A DNA stretch of 52,535 bases from the NCBI GenBank assembly GCA_026414545.1, contig JAOAIU010000011.1, forward strand, positions 1 to 52,535. Direction: 5' to 3'. Of this stretch, positions 17,258-29,212 are shown piece after piece. Position 1 is the stretch's first letter. The number at the start of each line of letters is the position of its first letter. Both the position numbers and the translations under genes were made by a program. The DNA is from Candidatus Saccharicenans sp. Lineage in GTDB: Bacteria > Acidobacteriota > Aminicenantia > Aminicenantales > Saccharicenantaceae. The notes beneath the pieces are model-generated. The model saw only the letters and a list, made by a program, of their open reading frames with translations, was not told where the DNA came from and made no database searches.

Positions 17258-17992
17258 TCAAAAGCCCTGGATGTCTTCCATTTCCAGGCGGTCTTTTTTC
17301 CGGTAACCCTGGGGCAGGGCATAGATATTACTGGGCGGGGTCTTCTTACTGATTTCGACCACTTCGCTCCTGGACCTGACTTCCGTGCCCATCACCTGGG
17401 CCCGGCTTTCCTGGGCAATCCATAAACCCCTGACCTTGCTGATTTCGGCCGCCGCCCGGCCGGAGGCCTGGAGTTCCAGCTTCATGAATTCCGGCCAGAC
17501 CTTTTCCAGGAATTTTTTCAGGTTGACCGGGAGTTCTTCCGAGGCCCAGACGGTTATCTCCACCGGGTACATCATCATGGTCATGTCCAGGCGGTAACCC
17601 TGGCAGTTGATTTTGTTGATAGTTTTTGTTTCGCCGGTGGGCTGCACCGAGATGGTCATCTGCTCCAGGGCCTGGGCCATCGGGGCCAGCTCCGCCGGCA
17701 AGAGGCTGGCATACTCTACCGGCGGCCTGAGTTCGAGATAAGATTTGGTGCGGTGAGCAATCAGATAGATGAGGTTTTGCCTGGAATCAAAGAGGTAGGC
17801 AAAGCCCGCCCCGGTTTCCACGAAATAGAAATCGTCGCTTATCCATTGCTCGGAAACACTTTCCCGGGCCGGAATGCTCTGGCCCATGGCGTTGATGGGA
17901 TCTACCTTAGTTACGGTCTTTATGTAGACATCGGCGTAAAGCGCCAGGCTCAGTCCTGCTACCAGCAGAATAATCGTTATCATTCTTTTCAT
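17258..17992 (-). CDS. Secreted protein of unknown function, DUF4412-like
   Basis: A 244-residue protein with a signal peptide (hydrophobic residues about 5-18, cleavage near LYADV). The start at 17992 is preferred because GAGG lies upstream and the signal peptide begins at once; an upstream ATG at 18031 adds 13 residues with no benefit. The mature part has repeated short beta-like segments, a single cysteine in KINCQGYRL, and phrases such as YPVEITVWASEEL, as in DUF4412-type exported proteins of unknown role. It diverges from the membrane protein at 18174. Probably periplasmic. Function not recognised. Confidence 0.65.
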   Translation of the reverse strand: MKRMITIILLVAGLSLALYADVYIKTVTKVDPINAMGQSIPARESVSEQWISDDFYFVETGAGFAYLFDSRQNLIYLIAHRTKSYLELRPPVEYASLLPAELAPMAQALEQMTISVQPTGETKTINKINCQGYRLDMTMMMYPVEITVWASEELPVNLKKFLEKVWPEFMKLELQASGRAAAEISKVRGLWIAQESRAQVMGTEVRSRSEVVEISKKTPPSNIYALPQGYRKKDRLEMEDIQGF

Positions 17993-18126
17993 TGGCCGCC
18001 TCGTCTTCCAGAATTTTAATAAATCCTTCATGCGGTTTGTCGCCTCCGGACCTGGAAAATTGAAGAGGTTCTTACCCGCCTCCGGGCACTTCGGTCGTAC
18101 CTGCTGATTTTACTTAATTTTCGGTC

Positions 18127-18154
18127 TTGAATCCAGCCGCAACTCAAGTACAAT
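18127..18154 (+). promoter_or_regulatory. Promoter candidate before the 160-residue membrane protein
   Basis: TTGAAT (18127-18132) and TACAAT (18149-18154) are separated by 16 bases, and the ATG at 18174 would be about 12 nt into the transcript. There is no good ribosome binding site. Confidence 0.35.
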
Positions 18155-18173
18155 ATGAGTCCAGCAGGTTATC

Positions 18174-18656
18174 ATGATACCAGAAAGAATCAGTCTGGCC
18201 CGGAAGATAATCAGGGTGTTTGCCTTTCTCAGTTTGGTTACCTTTCTGGTCAGCCTCGGCCTGCTGATTCTGGCCCGCCTCAGCCTTGGTTCAGGTGGGG
18301 AATTGCGGCAGCTGGCCGGCGCCGATTTTGTTGAAAAATTCGGATTGTGGGTAGCCATAGGCTCATTATTATTTGGCCTAGCCGGGTTGAAAACCGCCTC
18401 GGGCCTGGGGGCTGCCCGCCGCTGGGCCTGGCCGGCTTCTCTTGTTATGGCGGTGGTTTTGGTATGCCTTTTCCCCCTGGGAACAATCTTTGGCCTGAAG
18501 GTGTTGTTAGACCTGTTCAGCCGCGAGGTTAAAGATTGGTTTAAGGCCTCCGGTCATTGGCGGGCGACTGACCTAGAGGCCGGGTCGGAATACCCTGGGA
18601 CTGAGCCTGACTTCATCCAGCAGTTAGAAGAACAGATCAAGAAAAAGGGGAAATAG
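18174..18656 (+). CDS. Small integral membrane protein of unknown function
   Basis: A 160-residue protein with three hydrophobic segments (about residues 14-34, 55-75 and 85-112) and a charged cytoplasmic-looking tail ending in a short Lys/Glu-rich helix. No family is recognised. Coding is supported by membrane-protein composition across the whole frame, the promoter just upstream, and the fit between the divergent secreted protein and the next gene. The start lacks a strong ribosome binding site. The following gene begins 87 bases later and may be co-transcribed. Confidence 0.6.
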   Translation: MIPERISLARKIIRVFAFLSLVTFLVSLGLLILARLSLGSGGELRQLAGADFVEKFGLWVAIGSLLFGLAGLKTASGLGAARRWAWPASLVMAVVLVCLFPLGTIFGLKVLLDLFSREVKDWFKASGHWRATDLEAGSEYPGTEPDFIQQLEEQIKKKGK

Positions 18657-18743
18657 GTCCCTTTCCCTCTTACCTGCATCGCCCCGAACCGGTCACAGGA
18701 ATGAAGAAATCATGGCCGCCAACCGGGTTAAAGGAGAACCGGC

Positions 18744-20006
18744 ATGAAAGCTTGCAGGTTTTATTTAGTTCTGACCAGCTTAATCCTGCTGGCATCCATA
18801 TCTTCGCCGGGGCAGGACAGGATCCCCCGGGTAGTCCAGGAACCCCCCCGGGTATTTATCGACTGCCATCAGTGCGACATGAACTATATCCGCTCGGAGT
18901 TGAGTTTTGTCAGTTTCGTCAGGGAAAGGACCGAGGCTGATGTTCACATCCTGGTCACCATCCAGGCCACGGCCGACGGCGGCCGGGAATATACCCTGAA
19001 TTTTATCGGCCGCAACAATTTTTATGATGTCCACCATACTTTGAAGTATGTCTCTTCCAGGACGGACTCGTCCGATACCGAGAGAAAGGGGCTGGTCCGG
19101 GTGCTGAAGGTGGGACTGGTGCCCTACCTGGCCAAGACCGACCTGGGGGATTACCTGAGAATTGACTTCGAAAAGCGCCAGCCTCCGGCCGAAGTTGAGG
19201 ACCCCTGGAATTTCTGGGTTTTTAACCTGGGAATGTCAGGCAGTCTGTCGGGTGAAGAAACCAAGAACTTTTTCTCACTCTACAGCAACCTGAGTGCCAG
19301 CCGGGTGACCGCGAAATTAAAATTCCGCTCCGGGCTGTCCGGAAATTTTAACAGCAGCCGGTTTAAGGTTACCGAGGATGGGCTGACCACAGTCATCACC
19401 TCCCATCAGCGCAGTTTCAGCCTGTCTACCCTAATGGTTTATTCCATAAGTAATCACTGGTCGGTGGGCGGCTGGTTAGGGGCATCCTCATCCACTTACA
19501 ACAACATCAATCTCAATGTCAACCCGGCCCCGGCCATCGAGTACAATTATTTTCCTTATTCCGAATCAACCCGGCGCCAGTTGCGCTTTCTGTATCGGGT
19601 AGGCTTCAATCTCAATTATTACCGCGAGGAAACTATCTACGACAAGAGGCGCGAAGCCCTGCTGGGCGAAACGCTGTCGGTCACTCTGGAAGTCAAGGAG
19701 CCATGGGGAAACGTCTATGCCTCGCTGGAAGGCTTTCACTATTTTCACGACTTCGGAAAGAATCACCTTGTCTTCAACACCAGTCTCAATCTGAGGCTCT
19801 ACCGGGGATTTTCGGTGGGGATTTCCGGGCGGTTTGCCAAGATCAGGGACCAGATTTATCTGGCCAAGGGCGACTTGAGTCTGGAGGATATCCTGCTTCA
19901 GAGGAAAGCCCTGGCCACGGCCTATAGCTACGGACTTTCTCTCGGCGTAAATTATACTTTTGGTTCAATCTATTCCGGAGTAGTTAATCCCAGGTTCGGC
20001 AATTGA
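18744..20006 (+). CDS. Exported protein: conserved N-terminal domain plus beta-barrel, function unknown
   Basis: A 420-residue protein with a signal peptide (about residues 5-22) and a strong ribosome binding site (AAAGGAG). The mature N-terminus reads VFIDCHQCDMNYIR, then FVRERTEADVHILVT, a conserved block I associate with uncharacterised exported proteins. It includes two close cysteines. From about residue 150 onward the chain looks like an outer-membrane beta-barrel, with alternating polar/aromatic strands (FNLGMSGSLSGE, SLNLRLYRGFSVGISG). It may be a barrel with a periplasmic plug or receptor domain. No function is assigned. It lies downstream of the small membrane protein at 18174 in the same direction. 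Confidence 0.68.
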   Translation: MKACRFYLVLTSLILLASISSPGQDRIPRVVQEPPRVFIDCHQCDMNYIRSELSFVSFVRERTEADVHILVTIQATADGGREYTLNFIGRNNFYDVHHTLKYVSSRTDSSDTERKGLVRVLKVGLVPYLAKTDLGDYLRIDFEKRQPPAEVEDPWNFWVFNLGMSGSLSGEETKNFFSLYSNLSASRVTAKLKFRSGLSGNFNSSRFKVTEDGLTTVITSHQRSFSLSTLMVYSISNHWSVGGWLGASSSTYNNINLNVNPAPAIEYNYFPYSESTRRQLRFLYRVGFNLNYYREETIYDKRREALLGETLSVTLEVKEPWGNVYASLEGFHYFHDFGKNHLVFNTSLNLRLYRGFSVGISGRFAKIRDQIYLAKGDLSLEDILLQRKALATAYSYGLSLGVNYTFGSIYSGVVNPRFGN

Positions 20007-20335
20007 TAGCCTGGAGGGCCTGGCCACTAGCAATTCTAAAGTTAAGTAACAGGCCGGCGGTCGGCTCTCTTTTCGAGACTGATTGACTGTGAGTGTTCCC
20101 CGACCGTGGTATTCAGGGCGAACGATTGAATCGATGGCCGGTGTCCTTTTTTCTGCTTTTTATGTTTCCGTTTTTGCGCTCGGACAGGGACGGTTATCTT
20201 AGACCCCGGCAGAGGTTAATAGTTTTTTCATTTCCTAAGGGCAGGTTCGTTGATTGAGTTTATAAGCTAAATTGTTCTCATCCTACTAAGTTCAGTTGAA
20301 GGGCCAATAATCGCGAGAAAAGTATATTCCGGCAC
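20007..20335. other. Intergenic region between convergent genes
   Basis: No gene or clear terminator is seen. A short inverted repeat (CGATT and AATCG around one base, near 20123-20133) is the only structure noted. T-rich stretches near 20150-20180 are not preceded by stems. Confidence 0.4.
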
Positions 20336-21691
20336 CTATCTTGACTTATCCCTGGCCAGAAGCCGGTCATAGATGGCCAATCCGGCCATGGAGCACAGAC
20401 CCAGGCAGGCAATGATCACCCAGATGATGATGTAATTCGGCGACTGTCCGGCCTGCAGCGGGCTGGCGATATGTTTCTGGTAGAGCGCTCCACCCAGCGG
20501 TCCGCCCAGGATGCTGCCGATGGCCACGGGCAAGTTAGCATAGCCCAGATAAAGGCCTTCCTCTCCCTTGGGGGCAATCCGGCCGATGTATTCATAGATT
20601 CGCGGCGAGGCCATCATTTCGCCCACGGCCATGGAGGCGATGCTAACCAGGAGGAATATCCCGGCAATGGGCATGGCCAGACCGGCCAGAGAAATCCGCT
20701 GGCTGATGTCTGAATAGAGCAGGACGGGCAGGATGTTCAGCAGCATGCCAGCCGTGGTTACGCCTACTCCCAGCAGTATGGATTTTACCGGCGTCCATCT
20801 TTTGACCAGCCTGGTGATGAGCAACTGGAAGCAAACGATCATCAACGGGTTGGCCAGGGTATAGAGTTCCACTGGAGCGTTGGGGTCGATATGCCTCAGG
20901 AACAGGGGGATGAGGTTGTAGAGCTGAACATAGAGAAACCAGAAGAGGGCAATAACCACCAGGAAGAAGACAAACTTCAGGTTGCCCAGCACGATGAAAA
21001 TTCCCAGGATGGCCTCCTTCAGAGTTTTCTTCTTAACCTGCTGGCCGTCCTTCAGGCCGTCGCTCACATATTCCGGTTCCCGGTAAATGAAAAGTACTAC
21101 CAGCAATCCGATGAAAATAAAGACAGTGGAGGCGTAGGTAAAGATGGCCGGTATACCCAGGCTGGTTCTTATGAAATAGGAAACGCCGCGGCCGGTTATG
21201 GACCCAATATTTATTACCATGTAAAAAATTCCAAAACCGAGGGTGGCCTGAAGGCCAGAGGTTTTCTGTATGGTGCCGGCGATGCAGGGCTTGACGATGG
21301 AGCCGCCCAGGCCAATCAGGACGATGGCCACAACCACCGGAACAGTGTAATTGATGCTGTTCCCCTGTCTCTCGGCCAGGGCCGGCCAGAACTTCTGGAC
21401 GTTGCCCATTATCAGATAACCAAAGAGGAGCATCAGGAAGGATAGACTGAGCGATCGCTTATAACCGTACTTGTCGGCCAGCGTCCCGGAGACAATCGGC
21501 ATGAAGTAGATGAGTCCCCACAACAGCGAGCCGTTTAGGAAAGTGGCGAAAGTGGGCGACATGCCCAGAACTTCCTTCAGGTAGATGACCATGAAGGAGG
21601 CCATCGAGTAGTAAGCCGCCCTTTCAAATAGCTCGATGGTGTTGGCGGTCCAGAAGGTTTTAGGAAAACGGGCTCTTTCTTTACCGTCCAT
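20336..21691 (-). CDS. POT/PTR2-family proton-coupled oligopeptide transporter
   Basis: A 451-residue major-facilitator protein with about 12 hydrophobic segments. The N-terminus carries the peptide-transporter signature ExxERxxYY as ELFERAAYY (residues 20-28), used for proton coupling and substrate binding in this family. The cytoplasmic loop motif GTLADKYGYKRSL follows in helix 2-3. Length and layout match bacterial di/tripeptide importers. The gene stands alone, with AGG motifs just before the ATG. Uptake of peptides released by the secreted M16 peptidases is a reasonable inference. Confidence 0.85.
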   Translation of the reverse strand: MDGKERARFPKTFWTANTIELFERAAYYSMASFMVIYLKEVLGMSPTFATFLNGSLLWGLIYFMPIVSGTLADKYGYKRSLSLSFLMLLFGYLIMGNVQKFWPALAERQGNSINYTVPVVVAIVLIGLGGSIVKPCIAGTIQKTSGLQATLGFGIFYMVINIGSITGRGVSYFIRTSLGIPAIFTYASTVFIFIGLLVVLFIYREPEYVSDGLKDGQQVKKKTLKEAILGIFIVLGNLKFVFFLVVIALFWFLYVQLYNLIPLFLRHIDPNAPVELYTLANPLMIVCFQLLITRLVKRWTPVKSILLGVGVTTAGMLLNILPVLLYSDISQRISLAGLAMPIAGIFLLVSIASMAVGEMMASPRIYEYIGRIAPKGEEGLYLGYANLPVAIGSILGGPLGGALYQKHIASPLQAGQSPNYIIIWVIIACLGLCSMAGLAIYDRLLARDKSR

Positions 21692-21753
21692 GTTTCCTAC
21701 CTGCCTGCTTAAAAATTTTTTCTATGTTACCAGGAAAATAAAGCGGCTGTCTA

Positions 21754-23613
21754 TCAGTTTTTAGCCGGCCCGGGCAGACTGAGATTGATGAGCATTTTCC
21801 AGGAAGTGGACGAGCTCAGACCGGCAAAGGCCCAGGGTCCGAGTTCTCCGAGATCGCAGAGCCTTCCCGTCGCTTCCAGCACCAGATAGACCGGCCGGCT
21901 GCCGGAGGTTTCGGGCGGAAACAGGTAGACGGTAGACATCAGCGGCTGTCCAGACGTCTTTTCCAGACGAAGGGAATCGGAAAAGTAAGCGATGACCCTG
22001 TCGGCCCGGACCCTGAAGGTCAGGTAGTCGTCCTGGTAATCAAGATTGATGGCTGAGAAAGGGTCGTAGAGAGTCAGCAGCGGTTCGGCCGGGCTTTCCG
22101 GCTCCAGGGGTAGGGTCGGGAGGCACTCTTTGAAGGCCGGGGGATTTAATCTGGTCAGCATCAAGAAAGTTTTTTCCCAGAGCCTCTGGTAAAGACGCCA
22201 GACCCGAAGCTCGGCTTCGGTCCTCTTCCTCAGCCTCAGTTCTTCAGGAAGGTAGCGTACCCAGAAATAGAAGGCGTTGATGAAATTTTTAAGCACGGGT
22301 TCTGCTTTCTGGAAATAACTCAGAACCGCGGTCCTGTATTTTCGGTAGAAATAATCAGCCTGCTGTCGGTAACGCTGGCAGTATTCTTCCCTGGCTTTCT
22401 GGAGGCAAGCCAGCCTATCTTCGCGGGGCAGGCTCAGACAGGCCTTTTCCCTTTTCTGGTAATCGCGCCAGAGGGAATCAATTTGGCTATTGGCCTGGCT
22501 CAGGAGCTGAGAGAGTTGCATGTCGGTCGGGCGTTCGACCTCGCCTTCCAGGAAATCCAGCCGGCCCTCGCTTTCGTTCAGATAGAAATAGGCACGGGAG
22601 GAATTTAAGGCCAGGCCATCCTGAACCACGGCCTCGGTTTCCGGAAAGCTTATGCCAGAGGCCAGGAGGCTTTCCAGCGTCTTGTTAAGTTCGATTTCTC
22701 TATCTTCCATTCTTATGAAAGCGGTCTGGTAAAAGGGGATGAGCCGATGGTAGGACTCAAAATCTTCTGGTAAGCTGGGTCGGGCAAGGTATATTTCCTG
22801 CTGGAAGGACAGAGGCAGCAGGACCTCGCCTTGATTCCAGGCCAGGGATTCTCGGTAGCTGCCCTGGAGCGAATTATTGAAGTGGGTCTGAAGCCGGTCC
22901 TGGGCTCCAGCTTCAAGATTAACCAGGTAGAGAGCCCGGTTGGCTTCGGGCTGATAATTATCGTAAGAAACCGCCTGCTTGAAGCACTTCATGGCTTCCT
23001 CTTTCTGCCCCAGGACGTAACTCAGGACACCCAGATTATTCCAGACCACCGGGTTATCCGGGAGTGAGAGCCGGGCGGCCCTGGTGGCTTCGGCGGCCAG
23101 CTGATATTCCCCCAGAGAGTAGAGAAAGGCAGCTGTGTTGGTCAGAATTGATGGGTCTGAGTTAGTCTGCCTTAACTGCAACCGGGACAGGCAGAGGCCT
23201 TCTACGAGCTGCCCCTTGAGCCAGAAGCTTAGAAGGTAAAGATCCAGGGCCGGAGAATTGACCAGCGGTTTTAATGCCCGCTCCAGACCTTCCAGCCGTT
23301 CCAGACCTACTTTTCTGGCCAGCACCTCCTGGATTCTGACCGGGAGGGGAGAGTCTACCGGTTTCTGAAAAGAATAACTCAAAGGCTTTTTCAGACTGAG
23401 ACCTTCCGAGCAGTTTCCCACGGCCAGGATGCGACCCGGGGCGGTGGCCGGTCTGGCTGCCAGAAAACAGACGGCCAGCAAACTCGCGGTGAGAAGCAGA
23501 GTAATTCCACGGCCAGCGGGCCCGGACCTGGCCAGAACCGAGCGGCTTCCGGGGAGGTCGGGGGGCCTGGTTTCTACTTTTAGAGACAATTCCTTCGCCC
23601 TTCTTCTATTCAT
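21754..23613 (-). CDS. Membrane-anchored TPR protein of unknown function
   Basis: A 619-residue protein with a charged N-terminus and one hydrophobic segment (about residues 37-53), so it is either anchored or exported. Two tetratricopeptide repeats are visible (about 155-188 and 189-222; for example NNLGVLSYVLGQKEEAMKCF). The middle is helical and charged, with several cysteines (for example KACLSLPREDRLACLQ), and the C-terminal part is beta-rich. No enzymatic motif is recognised. AAGGA lies about 10 nt before the ATG. It diverges from the PAS gene at 23744. Possibly a periplasmic assembly or scaffold protein, but that is a guess. Confidence 0.65.
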   Translation of the reverse strand: MNRRRAKELSLKVETRPPDLPGSRSVLARSGPAGRGITLLLTASLLAVCFLAARPATAPGRILAVGNCSEGLSLKKPLSYSFQKPVDSPLPVRIQEVLARKVGLERLEGLERALKPLVNSPALDLYLLSFWLKGQLVEGLCLSRLQLRQTNSDPSILTNTAAFLYSLGEYQLAAEATRAARLSLPDNPVVWNNLGVLSYVLGQKEEAMKCFKQAVSYDNYQPEANRALYLVNLEAGAQDRLQTHFNNSLQGSYRESLAWNQGEVLLPLSFQQEIYLARPSLPEDFESYHRLIPFYQTAFIRMEDREIELNKTLESLLASGISFPETEAVVQDGLALNSSRAYFYLNESEGRLDFLEGEVERPTDMQLSQLLSQANSQIDSLWRDYQKREKACLSLPREDRLACLQKAREEYCQRYRQQADYFYRKYRTAVLSYFQKAEPVLKNFINAFYFWVRYLPEELRLRKRTEAELRVWRLYQRLWEKTFLMLTRLNPPAFKECLPTLPLEPESPAEPLLTLYDPFSAINLDYQDDYLTFRVRADRVIAYFSDSLRLEKTSGQPLMSTVYLFPPETSGSRPVYLVLEATGRLCDLGELGPWAFAGLSSSTSWKMLINLSLPGPAKN

Positions 23614-23743
23614 GGCACATTTCCTTGTTTACAGAAATATCTGAAAAACTCTTAAAAACCACTACCATGCTGGAGCAAATTCTTATATAAATCTATATCA
23701 GGTTGACCAGCGAGGGCAACCGATAAAAATTGCGGAGCGCAAG

Positions 23744-24085
23744 ATGCAAAAAGCTGATTGGATGGAGGAATTTCCTGGGGCCATTACCGTGACCGATGCC
23801 GAAGGAAAAATAATCTACATGAACCGCAGGGCGGCCCAGTCCTTCGAACAGGAAGGAGGCCTGGCCCTTATCGGCCAGAATGTTATGGATTGCCACAGGC
23901 CGGAGTCGCGGGAAAAAATCAAGAAAATTCTGGAGAGTGGCCGGCCGAATATCTATACCATCGAAAAGCAGGGAAAGAAAAAACTTATCTATCAGACGGC
24001 CTGGACCGAAAACGGCCAGCTCCGGGGGTTGGTTGAGCTCAGCCTGGAAATTCCAGGGGACATGCCCCATTTTATCAGGGAATAA
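23744..24085 (+). CDS. Single PAS-domain protein
   Basis: A 113-residue protein consisting of one PAS domain. It begins with the typical strand and loop GAITVTDAEGKIIYMNRRAAQ and continues with a helical segment and the final PAS strands. No output domain is present, so it may bind a small ligand or partner with another signalling protein. GGAG lies 7 nt before the ATG. It points toward the HPt gene and converges with the kinase/cyclase/HPt cassette, suggesting a link to that pathway. Confidence 0.75.
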   Translation: MQKADWMEEFPGAITVTDAEGKIIYMNRRAAQSFEQEGGLALIGQNVMDCHRPESREKIKKILESGRPNIYTIEKQGKKKLIYQTAWTENGQLRGLVELSLEIPGDMPHFIRE

Positions 24086-24133
24086 GAGCCCCTAAAAAAA
24101 TTTGTCCGGCCCGGGCCGCTTTCTGGTTGGCCG

Positions 24134-24487
24134 TCAACTGCCAGACCGCAAGAATTCCTTGAGTCTTTGATATTCTTTTTCCAGAGAGCTCAGGGCTTCT
24201 CTGGCCGCTTCCAGGTTCTGGTTTTGCCCGGCCTGCTCCATTTTCCAGGCGGCTTCTCTCAGGGCCGGCAGGCTGAGATTGGCTGAGGCCCCCTTTAAGT
24301 AATGTCCGGCTTCCCGGATGGCCTGGAAATCTTTTTCCTGGACGGCCTTTTCCAGTTCATCATATTTCTCGTGGAATTCCTCGTCATAAATAATAAGCAA
24401 TTCCTGGAGGAAGGCTTCATCTCCGCCGATTCTTTCCAGCGCTTCTTTTCGGTCGATGGGCGAGGAAGCACCTTTTTTTTCTGCCAT
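24134..24487 (-). CDS. Histidine phosphotransfer (HPt) protein
   Basis: A 117-residue four-helix HPt protein that should relay phosphate between receiver domains. The phosphorylatable residue is His62, in HYLKGASANL, the classic HxxKG motif. AAGGAGG lies just before the ATG, 11 nt after the stop of the cyclase gene. It is the third gene of a leftward cassette of hybrid kinase, REC-GGDEF and HPt. It supplies the step needed to pass phosphate from the kinase's receiver domains to the cyclase. Confidence 0.88.
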   Translation of the reverse strand: MAEKKGASSPIDRKEALERIGGDEAFLQELLIIYDEEFHEKYDELEKAVQEKDFQAIREAGHYLKGASANLSLPALREAAWKMEQAGQNQNLEAAREALSSLEKEYQRLKEFLRSGS

Positions 24488-24498
24488 CCGAGTCCTCC

Positions 24499-25488
24499 TT
24501 ATTTCTTATTTTTTTCTGCAGCATCCAGCATAACCATTCGGTCCCGGCCCAGTTTTTTTGCCTGGTAAAGAGCCCGGTCGGCGGCCTTGACCAGGTTGTC
24601 GGCCATATCATGAGATGAAGTTACGGTCGTGGACCCGACCGATATGGTTATCTGGATGGAAATCCGGCGGCTGATTTTGAAACGGTGCTGGCGCACTCGC
24701 TCCAGCAGCCGGGAAGCAATCGTTTCGGTGGCTTTTTTGTCACTTCCCGGAAGCAGCAGTATCAATTCATCGCCGCCATAGCGGGCCACCCGGTCATAAT
24801 TTCTGAGGTTGCTCCTGACCAGGGTTACCAGCTGCTTCAGCACTGAATCCCCGGCCGGGTGGCCGTACCGGTCGTTAATTTCTTTGAAATGGTCAATGTC
24901 AATCATCAAGAGACCGAAGGGGCGTCCTTCTCTCCCGAAACGGCTGAGTTCTTCGGCCAGAAAACCGAAGATGGCCCTGCGGTTCCAGGCATGGGTCAGA
25001 CTGTCGGTAGAAGCCAGCCTTGATAATCTTCTTTTAGCTTTTATCAGGTTATCTTCCAGGTTGATTATACGGTGAGCCGTCTGCAACCTGGCTCTTAGCT
25101 CCAGGAGGTTGATGGGCTTGGTCATGTAATCGTCTGCCCCGGCCTCCAGTCCCTGGATTATGTCGAAAGAAGTATCCCGGGAGGTCAGCAGGATCAGGTA
25201 TGTATAGTGCGATTTCTTCGACTGCCTCAGTTTATGGCAAAGCTCGGGACCTTCCATTCCTGGCATCATCCAGTCCAGCAGGGCAATCCGTATCTCTGGC
25301 CTTTTTAGGAAATGCCAGGCTTGCTGACCGTCTTCGGCCCGGTGGACCTGGTAACCCCATCCGCTGAGCTTTCTCTCCAGTAGATTCATGGTCACCCGGT
25401 CGTCTTCGGCCACCAGGATTGGGCCCAGCGATTGCTTGGAAGTGGTGCCCGAAGGTTTGCTGGCCACTGGTCTTCTTTTTTTATTCAT
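24499..25488 (-). CDS. Response regulator with diguanylate cyclase output (REC-GGDEF)
   Basis: A 329-residue PleD-like regulator. The receiver domain (about residues 22-140) has the acidic pair D29/D30, phospho-acceptor D72, T102 and K124. The GGDEF domain follows (about 160-325) with active-site motif GGDEL at 238-242, a conservative change from GGDEF. An RxxD inhibitory site (RNYD, 229-232) sits five residues before it, so feedback inhibition by cyclic-di-GMP is likely. Phosphorylation should switch on cyclic-di-GMP synthesis. It lies 27 nt after the hybrid kinase and 11 nt before the HPt gene, all leftward, so it is the probable output of that phosphorelay. Confidence 0.9.
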   Translation of the reverse strand: MNKKRRPVASKPSGTTSKQSLGPILVAEDDRVTMNLLERKLSGWGYQVHRAEDGQQAWHFLKRPEIRIALLDWMMPGMEGPELCHKLRQSKKSHYTYLILLTSRDTSFDIIQGLEAGADDYMTKPINLLELRARLQTAHRIINLEDNLIKAKRRLSRLASTDSLTHAWNRRAIFGFLAEELSRFGREGRPFGLLMIDIDHFKEINDRYGHPAGDSVLKQLVTLVRSNLRNYDRVARYGGDELILLLPGSDKKATETIASRLLERVRQHRFKISRRISIQITISVGSTTVTSSHDMADNLVKAADRALYQAKKLGRDRMVMLDAAEKNKK

Positions 25489-25515
25489 CTCAATCGTCGC
25501 TCAGAACAGGACCTG

Positions 25516-28344
<2,829 letters not shown>

Positions 28345-28354
28345 ATTCAGCCTC

Positions 28355-28372
28355 CTAATTAGTGCTAATTAG
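28355..28372 (-). promoter_or_regulatory. Tandem CTAATTAG palindromes overlapping the kinase ribosome binding site
   Basis: Two copies of the self-complementary octamer CTAATTAG (28355-28362 and 28365-28372) are separated by two bases. On the leftward mRNA they can form a 7-bp hairpin with a 4-base loop that runs into the AGGAGG ribosome binding site (forward 28351-28356). The site could be a DNA operator or an RNA switch on translation of the hybrid kinase. Confidence 0.4.
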
Positions 28373-28386
28373 ATAATTTTAAGTTG

Positions 28387-28417
28387 AAAAAATCAATCAC
28401 CGCTGCGGGTGATTTTT
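28387..28417 (-). terminator. Intrinsic terminator after the YhhN-like gene
   Basis: AATCACC (28395-28401) pairs with GGTGATT (28408-28414). On the minus strand the stem is followed by GATTTTTTC. It lies about 20 bases after the stop of the leftward gene at 28438 and separates it from the kinase cassette. The T-run on the plus side could also let it act in the other direction. Confidence 0.65.
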
Positions 28418-28437
28418 GGCCTGCCGGGAGGTGGAAT

Positions 28438-29070
28438 TCAAACCGACAGAGCGATCAGCAGGAGGGCCAGGTAGAAGGTTGAGAGAATTATGACCTGGGC
28501 CGGCTTAAACGGGCGGTAGAAGCGGTTAAGGGCCAGGACCATGTCGGACACCAGAAAAAGAAGGCTGCCGGAGGCGGCCAGCCAGGGCCCGGTTCCGGGG
28601 AGTTGATGCGGTTGCTCCAGCCCGACTCTGGTCATGGTCAGAAGGGCTAGCATGTAGAACAAGACCGGTACCCGCTGGCGCTCCGTCCCCTGCCAGGTCA
28701 GGAAAAGCACCACCCCGGCCAGCACAACCAGGGGAATAACCGGCCAGCTCAGGAATTCCCGGCTGACCCGGCTGTAGAAAGCCACCGTGAAGACGGCCAG
28801 GGCTCCCAGGAAGAAGGCCAGCCCGGTCAGGAAACGTTTCTTTTTCAACATCATCATCAGGTCGCCCAACAAGCAGAGGGCCAGCCCGGCGGCCACCGCG
28901 TTCCGGTAGAAGGAATGAGGGCGGGTTTCGAGGAGAAAGCCGATTATCAGCATTATGGTGAAGGGCCGGAAAAAGTAAGCGAGAAGTCTCTGGTGGCGGG
29001 AATCGGCGGTGATGGCGGCGGCGGCCGAAACCACTATGGAGAGGATAAAGGCTGCTCTGCCGAAGTTCAT
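28438..29070 (-). CDS. YhhN/TMEM86-family membrane protein (lysoplasmalogenase type)
   Basis: A 210-residue integral membrane protein with about eight hydrophobic segments. Members of this family hydrolyse the vinyl-ether bond of lysoplasmalogen, releasing an aldehyde. The two conserved acidic motifs are visible: LGDLMMMLKKKRF in the middle and VSDMVLALNRF near the C-terminus. The start at 29070 matches the normal family length. An in-frame ATG at 29100 is an alternative; neither has a strong ribosome binding site. A terminator follows. Plasmalogen lipids are common in anaerobes, so the role is plausible but inferred. Confidence 0.75.
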   Translation of the reverse strand: MNFGRAAFILSIVVSAAAAITADSRHQRLLAYFFRPFTIMLIIGFLLETRPHSFYRNAVAAGLALCLLGDLMMMLKKKRFLTGLAFFLGALAVFTVAFYSRVSREFLSWPVIPLVVLAGVVLFLTWQGTERQRVPVLFYMLALLTMTRVGLEQPHQLPGTGPWLAASGSLLFLVSDMVLALNRFYRPFKPAQVIILSTFYLALLLIALSV

Positions 29071-29212
29071 GTTCTCATCCGTCTCTGCCGCCGGAGCCAT
29101 GCCAGGAATTCGACTCCGTTGATTTAGTTTTGATAATTTTACCTCAGATGTGCAATAATATAAATGAACTTTTCGGCCAAATTTATAAAAATTTATTGGA
29201 TCAGGAGTTAAG

